A stretch of DNA of 19,118 nucleotides from Oscillospiraceae bacterium (GCA_017523995.1 JAFWUX010000148.1:1-19118), one strand, 5' to 3'; shown: positions 1 through 6,422, numbered from the stretch's first letter. A program made the numbers and translations. The notes: a model not told the origin generated them from the letters alone.

Positions 1-90
1 CCGTTCAAGGTGCTCCGACTCGGTAAATCCTACCGCATCATCAAGCAATCATTCTTCGATTATGTGCTTGGCGAGCAGCAAGGAGCGTGA
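1..90 (+). CDS. C-terminal end of an excisionase-like HTH protein (partial)
   Basis: The frame is open from base 1 and ends at the TGA at 88-90, giving 29 residues. The pattern FKVLRLGKSYRI followed by a helix ending in FDYVLG resembles the wing and last helix of the small Xis/MerR-like DNA-binding domain of excisionases, such as those beside Tn916-type integrases. Its stop overlaps the region of the integrase start, and the AAGGAG ribosome site of the integrase lies inside its last codons, so the two are translationally coupled. In such elements the small protein directs excision and may control int. The start lies outside the window. The family call rests on a short tail plus context. Confidence 0.65.
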   Translation, partial: PFKVLRLGKSYRIIKQSFFDYVLGEQQGA

Positions 91-92
91 AC

Positions 93-1463
93 ATGGCCTC
101 GATTCGCAAGGTAAAGCTGAAAAAAGGTCCGCCGAAAGTCTTCATCATCCAGAGTTACGAGGACGAAGCCGGCATTACACATCAAAGCTGGATTCAGTGT
201 GCGGATGAAGCAGAAGCCAAAGAACTGCTGGATGATGTCCGGGCAGCTGAGCGCGAAAACCGCATTTATGAGAAGCCTCAGGCGCTGGACACACCGCTGC
301 CGTATGCAGCAGTTGCGCCGGAAGATGTTATGACAGTACGAGAATTAGTCGAAGCCTACCGTGTCCATCATATGCACATCGGCGGCTGGGAAGCTCACAC
401 TGCCGGAACCGTAGTCAACATCACGACACACTATATATATCCGTTCATTGGCAGTGTGCCAATCAAGAAGGTAACGCCGTACTTCCTGCAGCAATTCTAC
501 AATGATCTTCCAAATCATGATGCGGTTCGATCGCACAAAGGCGGCGAGCCGGCAAAGATCAGCGCACGCACCGTGCGTGAGGTCCACAAGATTTTGCGTC
601 CGGCTTTCCGGTTTGCGGTACAGCAGGGATTTCTTTCACACAATCCTGCTGCGGAACTTGAACTTCCCAAGATGGAGAAGTACGAGCGCGCACAATGGTC
701 GGATGAGGAAGTGCTGAACGCAATCAACAAGTGTGAGGACGATCCGGAACTGCTCACGATGATGAGTATGATGTTCGGCTGCACGCTCCGCACAGGCGAG
801 ATGTTGGGATTGACATGGGACTGCATCGAGTTTGACGAAGACTGCAACGGTGCAACCGTGTATATCAAGAATGAGCTTGCCCGGCTGAACATCGAAATGA
901 TCAAACTGACCGGAACCAAGATCAATTTCCAGTTTCCGCCGATGCAGGCAGGGAACCGGACCGTTCAGGTTCTGAAGCTGCCAAAGACGGACCGCAGCAT
1001 TCGCGAGGTCTATATTCGGGATACGCTGGTGCAGCTGCTTCGGGATCACAAAGAGATTCAGCAGCTCAACAAAAAAGAATATGCAGAAGTGTATCAGGAC
1101 TTCGGACTGGTATTTTGCCAGAAGAATGGCAGACCGATCTCCGACGAGATGATTACGAAGCGTTTCAAGCGCTTCATCAAGAATGCAACGCTGCGCAAAG
1201 TTGATCTCTACAGCCTGCGCCATTCCGGTGCAACCGCAAAGATGGCAGCGTCAGGCAACGATCTGAAAGCAGTGCAAGGCGATATGGGACATTCGACGCC
1301 GGATATGCTCATGAATGTTTACCTTGCAACCGTGAACAAAGCCCGCCGCAAAGTGGCTGAACAGCTCGAAACAATCATGTTCTCCAAGATCAAGCGCCCG
1401 CAAAAAGATGGAAAATCCGATGCAGGAAACAATCAGCCGGAACAGAAAAAACAGACGGAATAA
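93..1463 (+). CDS. int: Tyrosine recombinase / integrase
   Basis: This 456-residue protein is a site-specific recombinase that would catalyse strand exchange between the element and chromosomal att sites. An N-terminal arm-binding-like part (about 1-75) and a SAM-like core-binding domain (about 80-190) precede the catalytic domain. Visible active-site residues are Arg233 (TLRTGE), Lys298 (LPKTDRS), Arg376 in YSLRHSG, His400 (MGHST) and the nucleophile Tyr410 (MNVYLAT). The first position of the HxxR box is Tyr instead of His, a variation also seen in other family members. ATG at 93 is chosen because AAGGAG (80-85) sits 7 nt before it; GTG at 87 is only 1 nt away. The gene points towards the attachment site, as is usual for tRNA-integrating elements. 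Its charged tail after about residue 425 (Lys/Gln-rich) is probably flexible. Confidence 0.93.
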   Translation: MASIRKVKLKKGPPKVFIIQSYEDEAGITHQSWIQCADEAEAKELLDDVRAAERENRIYEKPQALDTPLPYAAVAPEDVMTVRELVEAYRVHHMHIGGWEAHTAGTVVNITTHYIYPFIGSVPIKKVTPYFLQQFYNDLPNHDAVRSHKGGEPAKISARTVREVHKILRPAFRFAVQQGFLSHNPAAELELPKMEKYERAQWSDEEVLNAINKCEDDPELLTMMSMMFGCTLRTGEMLGLTWDCIEFDEDCNGATVYIKNELARLNIEMIKLTGTKINFQFPPMQAGNRTVQVLKLPKTDRSIREVYIRDTLVQLLRDHKEIQQLNKKEYAEVYQDFGLVFCQKNGRPISDEMITKRFKRFIKNATLRKVDLYSLRHSGATAKMAASGNDLKAVQGDMGHSTPDMLMNVYLATVNKARRKVAEQLETIMFSKIKRPQKDGKSDAGNNQPEQKKQTE

Positions 1464-1488
1464 ACGGAGCTTTGGTAAGATTTGGGAA

Positions 1489-1501
1489 GATTCTCAGAAT
1501 C
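1489..1501. repeat. Small palindrome GATTC-TCA-GAATC
   Basis: Perfect 5-bp arms around a 3-nt centre, 25 nt after the integrase stop. With two larger palindromes (1569-1587, 1608-1644) it marks a stretch between int and the attachment site that has no convincing gene. It could be a protein-binding site or chance; the arms are short. Confidence 0.35.
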
Positions 1502-1568
1502 CGCTCGAATCAGGCAACATAAACTATAACAATGTTGCTCCGCCAGATATGTATGCTCCAGAACCCGT

Positions 1569-1587
1569 TGTTAGCAATTCGCTAACA
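1569..1587. repeat. Palindrome TGTTAGC-AATTC-GCTAACA
   Basis: Perfect 7-bp arms around a 5-nt centre. There is no T-run on either side, so it is a poor terminator. Its place between int and attR suggests a possible binding site for recombination proteins; this is inference. Confidence 0.45.
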
Positions 1588-1607
1588 GGATTTATGCCGA
1601 TTTAGCA

Positions 1608-1644
1608 TTCGACGGAAATGCAAAAATCACGCATTTCCGTCGAA
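1608..1644. repeat. 14-bp perfect inverted repeat beside the tRNA 3' end
   Basis: Arms TTCGACGGAAATGC (1608-1621) and GCATTTCCGTCGAA (1631-1644) are separated by the 9-nt spacer AAAAATCAC. The structure begins 5 nt beyond the 3' end of the intact tRNA-Arg, so the tRNA transcript would run into it, and it is 145 nt past the int stop. No U-tract follows on either strand, so it is not a standard intrinsic terminator. It may block 3' trimming, stop convergent transcription with help, or be a recombination arm site. Confidence 0.6.
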
Positions 1645-1649
1645 ATGGA

Positions 1650-1723
1650 CGCCCCAAACCGGAGTCGAACCGATGGCCTAACGCTTAGGAGGCGTTCGCT
1701 CTATCCATCTGAGCTATTGGGGC
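1650..1723 (-). tRNA. tRNA-Arg (anticodon CCT), complete, carried by the element
   Basis: Read on the minus strand from 1723, a full cloverleaf is present. Acceptor GCCCCAA pairs with TTGGGGC, the D stem is GCTC/GAGC, the anticodon stem AACGC/GCGTT holds the loop CTCCTAA (anticodon CCT, reading AGG), and the T stem ATCGG/CCGGT holds TTCGACT. The discriminator base is G and CCA is not encoded. No convincing promoter lies in the 40 nt just upstream on its strand. The promoter of the broken host tRNA (1814-1842) reads straight into it, so it probably depends on that promoter and on RNase P to remove a leader holding the broken half. It appears to replace the gene destroyed by integration. Confidence 0.95.
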
Positions 1724-1763
1724 TTATAACAAAATGAAACAGAAGATTGCACGAAATAGGATT

Positions 1764-1805
1764 CGCTTAGGAGGCAGCCGCTCTATCCTACTGAGCTATC
1801 GGGGC
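1764..1805 (-). pseudogene. Truncated host tRNA-Arg(CCT), 5' half only
   Basis: From 1805 leftward the minus strand gives a clean tRNA 5' half. It has acceptor strand GCCCCGA, D arm GCTC...GAGC, anticodon-stem strand GCTGC, loop CTCCTAA with anticodon CCT, and then GCG, after which similarity stops. The second anticodon-stem strand pairs only at its first bases, and no TCGGGGC acceptor partner or T arm follows. It aligns well with the 5' half of the intact neighbour but is not identical, so it is not a recent local duplication of that gene. It is best read as the chromosomal side of an integration junction. Confidence 0.85.
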
Positions 1806-1813
1806 ATGCCCAT

Positions 1814-1842
1814 ATTATACCACATATTTGCAAAAAACGCAA
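1814..1842 (-). promoter_or_regulatory. Promoter of the host tRNA-Arg gene
   Basis: On the minus strand the -10 box is TATAAT (1814-1819) and the -35 region reads TTGCGT (1837-1842) with a 17-nt spacer. The -10 box ends 8 nt before the first base of the truncated tRNA, the expected distance for a tRNA promoter. It should now drive the broken half and then the intact element tRNA. Confidence 0.7.
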
Positions 1843-2067
1843 TGGGGAATGCAGAAAAAGCTGAAAGGTGAAAAACGGATCGGACTTGATCCTGCATGCC
1901 GCCGATGAAGATTATGCATTTCATAAAGATTTGCGAGTTTCTGCAAAAAGTGAATGTCTGCTGTATTTTCCTGTGCTTATTGTTCCAACAAAATCTTAAA
2001 TATTTATAAAATATCGGATATGCAAAGCCATTTTGTCCTTTTTATGCGAAATTAAAGCTTCGCTTAT
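1843..2067. other. Stretch without a recognised gene
   Basis: Between the tRNA promoter and the XRE gene there is no gene I can support. A 43-codon frame opening with GTG at 1868 and ending at 1999 has no separate ribosome site and no family I recognise; it could be a remnant. The segment becomes AT-rich from about 1990 on, leading into the promoter of the next gene. Confidence 0.5.
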
Positions 2068-2073
2068 TATAAT
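2068..2073 (+). promoter_or_regulatory. Likely -10 box for the XRE regulator gene
   Basis: A perfect TATAAT lies in an AT-rich stretch about 55 nt before the start codon at 2128. A good -35 box at 17 nt is missing, so activity is uncertain; nearby TATTAT with TTATGC 17 nt upstream is an alternative. Confidence 0.4.
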
Positions 2074-2127
2074 AATGATAGAATGGAATATGTATGACAG
2101 CCATCTATTCATGAAAGGACGATGATT

Positions 2128-2346
2128 ATGCTGTTCTTCCCGCGCATCCGGAATCTCCGAGAAGACAACGATAAAACCCAGAAGGAAATCTGTGAATATC
2201 TCTACTGCGATCAGTCGCTTTACTCCAAATATGAACGCGGGCTGCGGATCGTGCCCGTTGAGATCGTCATCAAGCTTGCACAGTATTACGGCACCAGCAC
2301 CGATTATATCCTCGGCCTGACCGACAACAAAAAGCCCTATAAATAA
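2128..2346 (+). CDS. Small XRE-family HTH transcriptional regulator
   Basis: This 72-residue protein consists almost entirely of a Cro/C1-type helix-turn-helix. The pattern RIRNLREDNDKTQKEIC, then YLYCDQSLYSKYERG, then PVEIVIKLAQYYGTSTDYILGLTD is the classic five-helix DNA-binding fold with the conserved YxKYERG and DYLLGLTD-like ends. There is no second domain, so any signal must act on the DNA-binding domain or dimer. ATG 2128 is chosen because AAAGGA (2114-2119) lies 8 nt ahead; ATG 2122 is only 2 nt from it. Three tandem repeats begin just after its stop, directly before a strong promoter, and are plausible binding sites. It lies on the chromosomal side of the tRNA junction, so it is probably not part of the element. 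Confidence 0.88.
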   Translation: MLFFPRIRNLREDNDKTQKEICEYLYCDQSLYSKYERGLRIVPVEIVIKLAQYYGTSTDYILGLTDNKKPYK

Positions 2347-2347
2347 T

Positions 2348-2395
2348 ACTTTAGCGCATAAAAACTTTAACGCATTAAAACTTTGTGCAAATTGC
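2348..2395. repeat. Three tandem 16-nt direct repeats (candidate operator)
   Basis: Units start at 2348, 2364 and 2380: ACTTTAGCGCATAAAA, ACTTTAACGCATTAAA and ACTTTGTGCAAATTGC. The first two agree at 14 of 16 positions; the third is weaker. They sit between the XRE stop and the -35 box at 2399. Spacing of 16 nt, close to 1.5 helical turns, is compatible with cooperative protein binding. The link to the XRE protein is inference. Confidence 0.5.
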
Positions 2396-2398
2396 CTA

Positions 2399-2427
2399 TT
2401 GCAATTCGTGCCGCTTTGTGCTATAAT
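2399..2427 (+). promoter_or_regulatory. Strong sigma-A promoter for the 2434-2652 unit
   Basis: -35 TTGCAA (2399-2404), a 17-nt spacer and -10 TATAAT (2422-2427) give a near-consensus promoter with a start expected near 2434. The same TTGCAA-17-TATAAT arrangement precedes the minus-strand zinc-ribbon gene at 18860-18888. Confidence 0.75.
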
Positions 2428-2461
2428 CATACTATCAGATGAGAAAGGAAGCGGCATTGCT

Positions 2462-2566
2462 ATGCGCAGCACCAGAATGTTTGCAGCTGAATACCGATTT
2501 TACGGCTTTATCTATTATTTTGATAAGGTCTCGTTGGCTTTGGCTGAAAACTTTTGCGCAGCATAA
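2462..2566 (+). CDS. Possible small protein of 34 residues
   Basis: The frame from ATG 2462 to TAA 2566 encodes a short protein rich in aromatic residues, with MRSTRMFAAEYRF followed by YGFIYYFDKVSLALAEN. I do not recognise the family. GAAAGGAAG (2443-2451) lies upstream with 10-11 nt to the ATG, slightly long. It has its own strong promoter (2399-2427) and a strong terminator (2612-2652), so this stretch is certainly a plausible transcript; whether it works as a small protein or as a small RNA cannot be decided here. A longer frame from ATG 2439 runs into the terminator and is less likely. The upstream repeats suggest regulation, perhaps by the adjacent XRE protein. Confidence 0.4.
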   Translation: MRSTRMFAAEYRFYGFIYYFDKVSLALAENFCAA

Positions 2567-2611
2567 GGATCACCGCGGCTTGCCGCATCTGTTCTTTCTA
2601 TTTGCAAACGC

Positions 2612-2652
2612 AAAGCGCTTACAGCCCGAAGTCATGGCTGTAAGCGCTTTTT
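2612..2652 (+). terminator. Strong intrinsic terminator, probably bidirectional
   Basis: Arms AAAGCGCTTACAGCC (2612-2626) and GGCTGTAAGCGCTTT (2636-2650) form a perfect 15-bp stem with a 9-nt loop, and five T residues (2648-2652) overlap and follow the stem. On the minus strand the same stem begins just after the transporter stop codon, so it likely ends that transcript too, though its minus-strand U-run is shorter. Confidence 0.88.
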
Positions 2653-2658
2653 CATTGT

Positions 2659-4032
2659 TCAGATGTCCGTGACAAACGGCGTCAGCAGAATGATGATCAT
2701 GCAGACCGGGCAGACGAACCGCAGCATCACCGAAAGCAGCGTCCGTGCGCGGAAGTTTTTCTGGCTCACGAGGACTTCATCCTCGACATACTTCGGCTTG
2801 ACAACCCATCCGATCAGGATGCAGGTCAGCAGCGCAACAATCGGCATCATGATGTTGTTGCTGATGAAATCGAAGAAATCGAGGAACTGCATGCCGAGCA
2901 CCTCAACACCGCTCCACGAGCTGTATCCGAGGACGGAGAGCATGCCGAGCAGCAGGCAGACCAGAACGGTGATCAGGCATGCCGGAATGCGCTTCATCCG
3001 GAACTTTTCCATGATGATCGAGACAACGGTTTCCATCAGCGAGATCGAGGATGTCATTGCGGCGAGCACGACCAGAATAAAGAACACGGCGCCGACAATC
3101 TGACCGCCTGCCATCGAATCAAAGACATTCGGCAGGGTGATGAACATCAGGCTCGGACCGGCGTTCAGTGCGCTTGCGTCGCCGCCGGAGAACACAAACA
3201 CTGCCGGAACGATAATCAGACCGGCGAGGATTGCAATGCCGGTGTCGAAAATCTCAATCTGGCGCACGGACTGTTCCAGCGAATCCTCCTTGCGCATGTA
3301 GGAGCCATAGGTTACCATGATGCCCATTGCAAGGGACATCGAATAGAAAAGCTGACCCATTGCGGCGGCAATCGTTTTGAGCAGCATTGCGCCGGTGAAG
3401 CCCTTGAGGTTCGGCAGCAGATAATACTTCAGACCCTCTGCGGCGCCGTCCAGCGTCAGTGTGTAGATCGCGATGCCGATTGTCAGCAGGACGAGCACGG
3501 GCATCATGAATTTGCTGATGCGCTCGATGCCCTTTTCTACGCCGAGCATGACAACCGCAGCCGTTGCAAAGAGGAAGATCAGGAAGAAAACCGCAGGCTG
3601 ACCGGCGCTGCCGATGAAGTCGGAGAAGAAGGAGCCGTCACCGCCTGCGGAGGCGCCCTGTCCTACAGCGAAGGTCACCAGATATTTCAGCACCCAGCCG
3701 CCGATGACACAGTAATACGGGGTGATGATGACCGGCACGAATGCTGCCAGCCAGCAGAGCGGCGAAAACTTTTTGTTGATGCTCGAATAGGCACCGATGA
3801 CGCTCTTGCCGGTTTTTCTGCCGATTGCGATCTCTGTGATCATCAGCGAGAAGCCGAAGGTCACGGCGAGAATCAGGTAAATCAGCAGGAAGATGCCGCC
3901 GCCGTATTTTGCCGCAAGATACGGAAAGCGCCAGATGTTGCCGAGTCCGACTGCGGAGCCGGCTGCTGCAAGGATAAATCCGACCTTTGAGCCGAATCCG
4001 GATTTTTCCTTCGTTGAAGAATTCGTTTCCAT
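2659..4032 (-). CDS. Neurotransmitter:sodium symporter (NSS) family amino acid transporter
   Basis: This 457-residue membrane protein belongs to the SNF/NSS (LeuT fold) family of sodium-coupled amino acid symporters. The first segment has the family hallmark AVGLGNIWRFPYLAAKYGGG (about residues 27-46), whose unwound middle binds substrate and sodium. About 11 hydrophobic segments follow. The length is close to short bacterial members such as MhsT (about 450) and shorter than LeuT. MhsT and TnaT take hydrophobic or aromatic amino acids. Because the gene is divergent from a phenylalanine/tyrosine biosynthesis cluster, uptake of an aromatic amino acid is a reasonable inference, but the sequence does not prove it. 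The ribosome site before ATG 4032 is weak (GTGAAAA); the promoter at 4092-4120 is good and the terminator at 2612-2652 follows the stop. Confidence 0.93.
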   Translation of the reverse strand: METNSSTKEKSGFGSKVGFILAAAGSAVGLGNIWRFPYLAAKYGGGIFLLIYLILAVTFGFSLMITEIAIGRKTGKSVIGAYSSINKKFSPLCWLAAFVPVIITPYYCVIGGWVLKYLVTFAVGQGASAGGDGSFFSDFIGSAGQPAVFFLIFLFATAAVVMLGVEKGIERISKFMMPVLVLLTIGIAIYTLTLDGAAEGLKYYLLPNLKGFTGAMLLKTIAAAMGQLFYSMSLAMGIMVTYGSYMRKEDSLEQSVRQIEIFDTGIAILAGLIIVPAVFVFSGGDASALNAGPSLMFITLPNVFDSMAGGQIVGAVFFILVVLAAMTSSISLMETVVSIIMEKFRMKRIPACLITVLVCLLLGMLSVLGYSSWSGVEVLGMQFLDFFDFISNNIMMPIVALLTCILIGWVVKPKYVEDEVLVSQKNFRARTLLSVMLRFVCPVCMIIILLTPFVTDI

Positions 4033-4091
4033 TTTTCACACGTCCAATCATGTTGATTTTGAGAGCGCCGCTATCAGGCGCATACTCTTAT

Positions 4092-4120
4092 ATCATATCC
4101 GATTTTTTCGGTTTCGTCAA
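4092..4120 (-). promoter_or_regulatory. Promoter of the NSS transporter gene
   Basis: On the minus strand, -35 TTGACG (4115-4120), a 17-nt spacer and -10 TATGAT (4092-4097) form a near-consensus promoter about 60 nt before the start codon. Two small palindromes overlap it: CGGTTT-N10-AAACCG (4109-4130) covers the -35 box, and CCGA-N5-TCGG (4099-4111) fills most of the spacer, so repressor control is plausible. No convincing promoter for aroF was found on the other strand in the same intergenic region. Confidence 0.72.
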
Positions 4121-4165
4121 GTGAAAACCGCGATTTTCAGCATTTTTTGAAAGGAAGTTCATTTT

Positions 4166-5173
4166 ATGATCGTTGTACTGAAACAAAATCCCAATCAGGC
4201 GCAGCTCGAGAGCCTGATCTCATGGCTTGAGGAAAAGCAGATCAGCGTCAACAAGAGTGTCGGTACCTCGCACACAATCCTCGGACTCGTGGGCGACACC
4301 GCTGCAATCGACCCTGATCTGATCTCGGCGCTTGAGATTGTTGAGGATGTCAAGCGCGTGCAGGAGCCCTATAAGCATGCAAACAAAAAATTCCATCCGG
4401 AGCCGACAGTCATCCGTGTCCGCGATACGCAGATCGGCGGCGGCACGCTGACGCTCATGGCGGGACCGTGCTCGGTCGAGAGCGAGGAGCAGATCGTCGG
4501 GATTGCAAAGCAGGTCAAGGAAAGCGGCGCGACCGTGCTCCGCGGCGGTGCTTTCAAGCCGCGCACCTCGCCTTATTCGTTTCAGGGCATGGGGCTCGAG
4601 GGGCTGGAGCTGCTGAAAATCGCGCGCGAGGAGACCGGTCTGCCGATTGTCACCGAGATCATGGACGCGGAGCATCTGCCGGCGTTCAAGGATGTGGATA
4701 TCATTCAGGTCGGTGCGCGCAATATGCAGAACTTCTCGCTGCTGAAAGAGCTCGGACATCAGGAGAAGCCGGTGCTGCTGAAGCGCGGTCTTTCCGCGAC
4801 CTATGAGGAATGGCTGATGAGCGCCGAATACATCATGGCGGGCGGCAATCACAATGTCATTCTCTGTGAGCGCGGCATCCGCACCTTTGAGACCTATACG
4901 CGCAATATCCTCGATATCGGTGCGGTGACGGTGCTCAAGCATCTGACGCATCTGCCGGTGATTGTCGATCCCTCGCATGCCTGCGGCAAGGCGTGGATGG
5001 TGCCGAAGATTGCTCCGGCAGCAGTCGCGGCAGGCGCAGACGGTCTGATTATCGAAGTGCACAACGATCCGGAGCACGCGGTCTGTGACGGTCCGCAGTC
5101 GATCAAGCCGGAAGCGTTTGACGCGCTGGCGAAAAAGCTGCACGGTCTGCACAGCTTCATGCAGGAGGTCTGA
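4166..5173 (+). CDS. aroF: 3-deoxy-7-phosphoheptulonate (DAHP) synthase, type I-beta with regulatory domain
   Basis: It condenses phosphoenolpyruvate and erythrose-4-phosphate, the first step of the shikimate pathway. The 335 residues split into an N-terminal ferredoxin-like domain (about 1-70) and a catalytic barrel (about 85-335). This is the layout of the Thermotoga-type enzyme, where the N-terminal domain mediates feedback inhibition by tyrosine and phenylalanine. Visible motifs are AGPCSVES with metal ligand Cys102, RGGAFKPRTSPYSFQG (126-141), LLKRG (204-208), DPSHA with His271, Glu297 and Asp308. AAGGAAG (4151-4157) lies 8 nt before ATG 4166. It opens the aro gene train; its end carries the ribosome site of the next gene. 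The presence of the extra domain implies allosteric control of entry into the pathway (known for the family). Confidence 0.97.
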   Translation: MIVVLKQNPNQAQLESLISWLEEKQISVNKSVGTSHTILGLVGDTAAIDPDLISALEIVEDVKRVQEPYKHANKKFHPEPTVIRVRDTQIGGGTLTLMAGPCSVESEEQIVGIAKQVKESGATVLRGGAFKPRTSPYSFQGMGLEGLELLKIAREETGLPIVTEIMDAEHLPAFKDVDIIQVGARNMQNFSLLKELGHQEKPVLLKRGLSATYEEWLMSAEYIMAGGNHNVILCERGIRTFETYTRNILDIGAVTVLKHLTHLPVIVDPSHACGKAWMVPKIAPAAVAAGADGLIIEVHNDPEHAVCDGPQSIKPEAFDALAKKLHGLHSFMQEV

Positions 5174-5175
5174 AC

Positions 5176-5628
5176 GTGCCTGCTGAACGGGATATGAAAT
5201 CTGATCTTGATATTCGATACAATGATTTTGACGCAGATGCGTTCATCTCACTCTGGAATGCAGTCTGGGACGGTGCGCCGTCCCGCGAACAGACTGCACT
5301 GGCGCTGGAACACAGCATCTTCCGCGTCGGTATCTATGACGGCGGCAGGCTTGTCGGCATGGCGCGGATGATCGGTGATTTCGGGCTCTGCTATTATATC
5401 AAAGATGTGATCGTGCATCCGGATTATCAGGGACGCGGGATTGGAAATCTGCTGATGACGCATCTGCTGCGGTTTATCGACGAACACGGCGTGCCGGGCA
5501 CGGAGATTGCCGTCGAGCTTTGCGCGATGCCGGATAAAATGCCGTTCTACGCAAAGCACGGCTTCAAAGCAAACGAGGCGCAGCGCATGCGGCGGATGCT
5601 CCGCGCAGGCACATACAAGCCGCGCTGA
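5176..5628 (+). CDS. GNAT-family N-acetyltransferase
   Basis: A 150-residue acetyl-CoA-dependent transferase of the GCN5-related fold. The acetyl-CoA-binding motif A is clear: DVIVHPDYQGRGIGNLLM (about 77-94), and the closing PFYAKHGF (123-130) holds the usual catalytic-region tyrosine, Tyr125. The substrate cannot be told. The start is GTG 5176, because AGGAGG (5163-5168) within the end of aroF lies 7 nt upstream; ATG 5194 lacks a good ribosome site. The 2-nt gap to aroF implies coupled translation, yet the gene has no obvious role in aromatic synthesis. A second, larger and only distantly similar GNAT gene follows after 11 nt. Confidence 0.9.
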   Translation: MPAERDMKSDLDIRYNDFDADAFISLWNAVWDGAPSREQTALALEHSIFRVGIYDGGRLVGMARMIGDFGLCYYIKDVIVHPDYQGRGIGNLLMTHLLRFIDEHGVPGTEIAVELCAMPDKMPFYAKHGFKANEAQRMRRMLRAGTYKPR

Positions 5629-5639
5629 GAGGAACAACT

Positions 5640-6413
5640 ATGACACAGCAAAACATACTTGAAACGGCGCTGCGGCAGTCTGCGATTGATCTCGGCTGCG
5701 CGCCGGAGGACTTCACAAAACGGCATCCGGTTGTGGTGCAGGCGGCGGATTCGCCGGATGCAAGGAAATATCTGAAACTGCCCGCTGCCTGTTATATGGT
5801 CAGTTACGGGAGCAATATTGTTGCATCGGCGATTCCGGAACTGATGCCTGCCGCAAAGCGGTATCTCGATACTTATATCCTCGCGCACTGCTTCGAGCCG
5901 CCGCATCTGCATGTGCTGCATGAGGCGCTCAAGCCGTTCGGATACGGCATCGGGACAACCGCGGAATACTGGCTGCCGGATCTCAGAAAGCTGGAGGCGC
6001 TCCCCTGCGATTATGAAATGCGCGTGCTGACACATGAGGATTTTGCGCCGCTCTATCTGCCGGAATGGTCGAATGCGCTCTGCGAAAAGCGCGCAGAACT
6101 GGATGTTCTCGGCGCCGGTGCCTATGACGGGGAGAAGCTCATCGGGCTTGCGGGCTGCTCTGCGGACTGCGCAGAAATGTGGCAGATCGGGATTGACGTG
6201 CTGCCGGAATACCGCCGAAAAGGCATCGCTGCCGCACTGACAAGCCGTCTTGCGGTTGAGATTCTCAATCGGGACAAGGTGCCGTTTTATTGCTGCGCGT
6301 GGTGTAATCTGCCCTCGGCGCGCAATGCCGTGAAATCCGGATTCCGTCCGGCGTGGACGGAGATGCAGGCGGATTCTTTGGAGCATATTGCGGAGATGAA
6401 TGCCGCAGAATAG
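5640..6413 (+). CDS. GNAT-family N-acetyltransferase, two-part, 257 residues
   Basis: The C-terminal part (about 125-250) is a GNAT domain with motif A at IDVLPEYRRKGIAAAL (185-200) and a late SARNAVKSGF segment (226-235) typical of the acetyl-CoA site. The N-terminal about 120 residues form a separate region I do not recognise by name; similar two-part GNAT proteins occur in Clostridia. GAGAGGAAC precedes ATG 5640 at normal distance. The substrate is unknown. It is not simply a duplicate of the preceding GNAT: length and N-terminal part differ, and likeness is limited to the acetyl-CoA motif. Confidence 0.86.
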   Translation: MTQQNILETALRQSAIDLGCAPEDFTKRHPVVVQAADSPDARKYLKLPAACYMVSYGSNIVASAIPELMPAAKRYLDTYILAHCFEPPHLHVLHEALKPFGYGIGTTAEYWLPDLRKLEALPCDYEMRVLTHEDFAPLYLPEWSNALCEKRAELDVLGAGAYDGEKLIGLAGCSADCAEMWQIGIDVLPEYRRKGIAAALTSRLAVEILNRDKVPFYCCAWCNLPSARNAVKSGFRPAWTEMQADSLEHIAEMNAAE

Positions 6414-6422
6414 GAGAATCGC

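Larger units (their letters stand above)
1..1775. mobile_element. Right end of a tRNA-Arg-targeted integrative element
   Basis: An excisionase-like gene tail, a tyrosine recombinase and a complete tRNA-Arg(CCT) lie immediately left of a host tRNA-Arg(CCT) that is cut off in its anticodon stem. The 12-bp sequence CGCTTAGGAGGC occurs at 1682-1693 inside the intact tRNA and again at 1764-1775 at the break, which suits an attachment core. The host side is to the right, because the promoter and 5' half of the broken tRNA are there. The left end of the element is outside the window, so its size and cargo (ICE, prophage or other) cannot be told. The junction is placed at the core by inference. Confidence 0.75.

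Noticed and set aside
1408..1605. 65-codon frame overlapping the end of int
   Set aside because: No good ribosome site, lies mostly over int and a palindrome stretch, and shows no recognisable protein character.
1764..1805. Second functional tRNA gene
   Set aside because: Only the 5' half is present; the T arm and acceptor partner strand are absent.
1868..1999. 43-codon frame with GTG start
   Set aside because: The only purine-rich site overlaps the start codon, and nothing about the product is recognisable; kept only as a remark on the gene-free stretch.
2439..2672. 77-codon frame starting at ATG 2439
   Set aside because: It runs through the strong terminator and into the transporter stop; the promoter spacing and ribosome site favour the shorter frame or a small RNA.
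4033..4165. Attenuator, T-box or leader peptide before aroF
   Set aside because: The region is short, lacks a specifier/antiterminator structure or a run of Phe/Tyr/Trp codons, and no good terminator precedes aroF.
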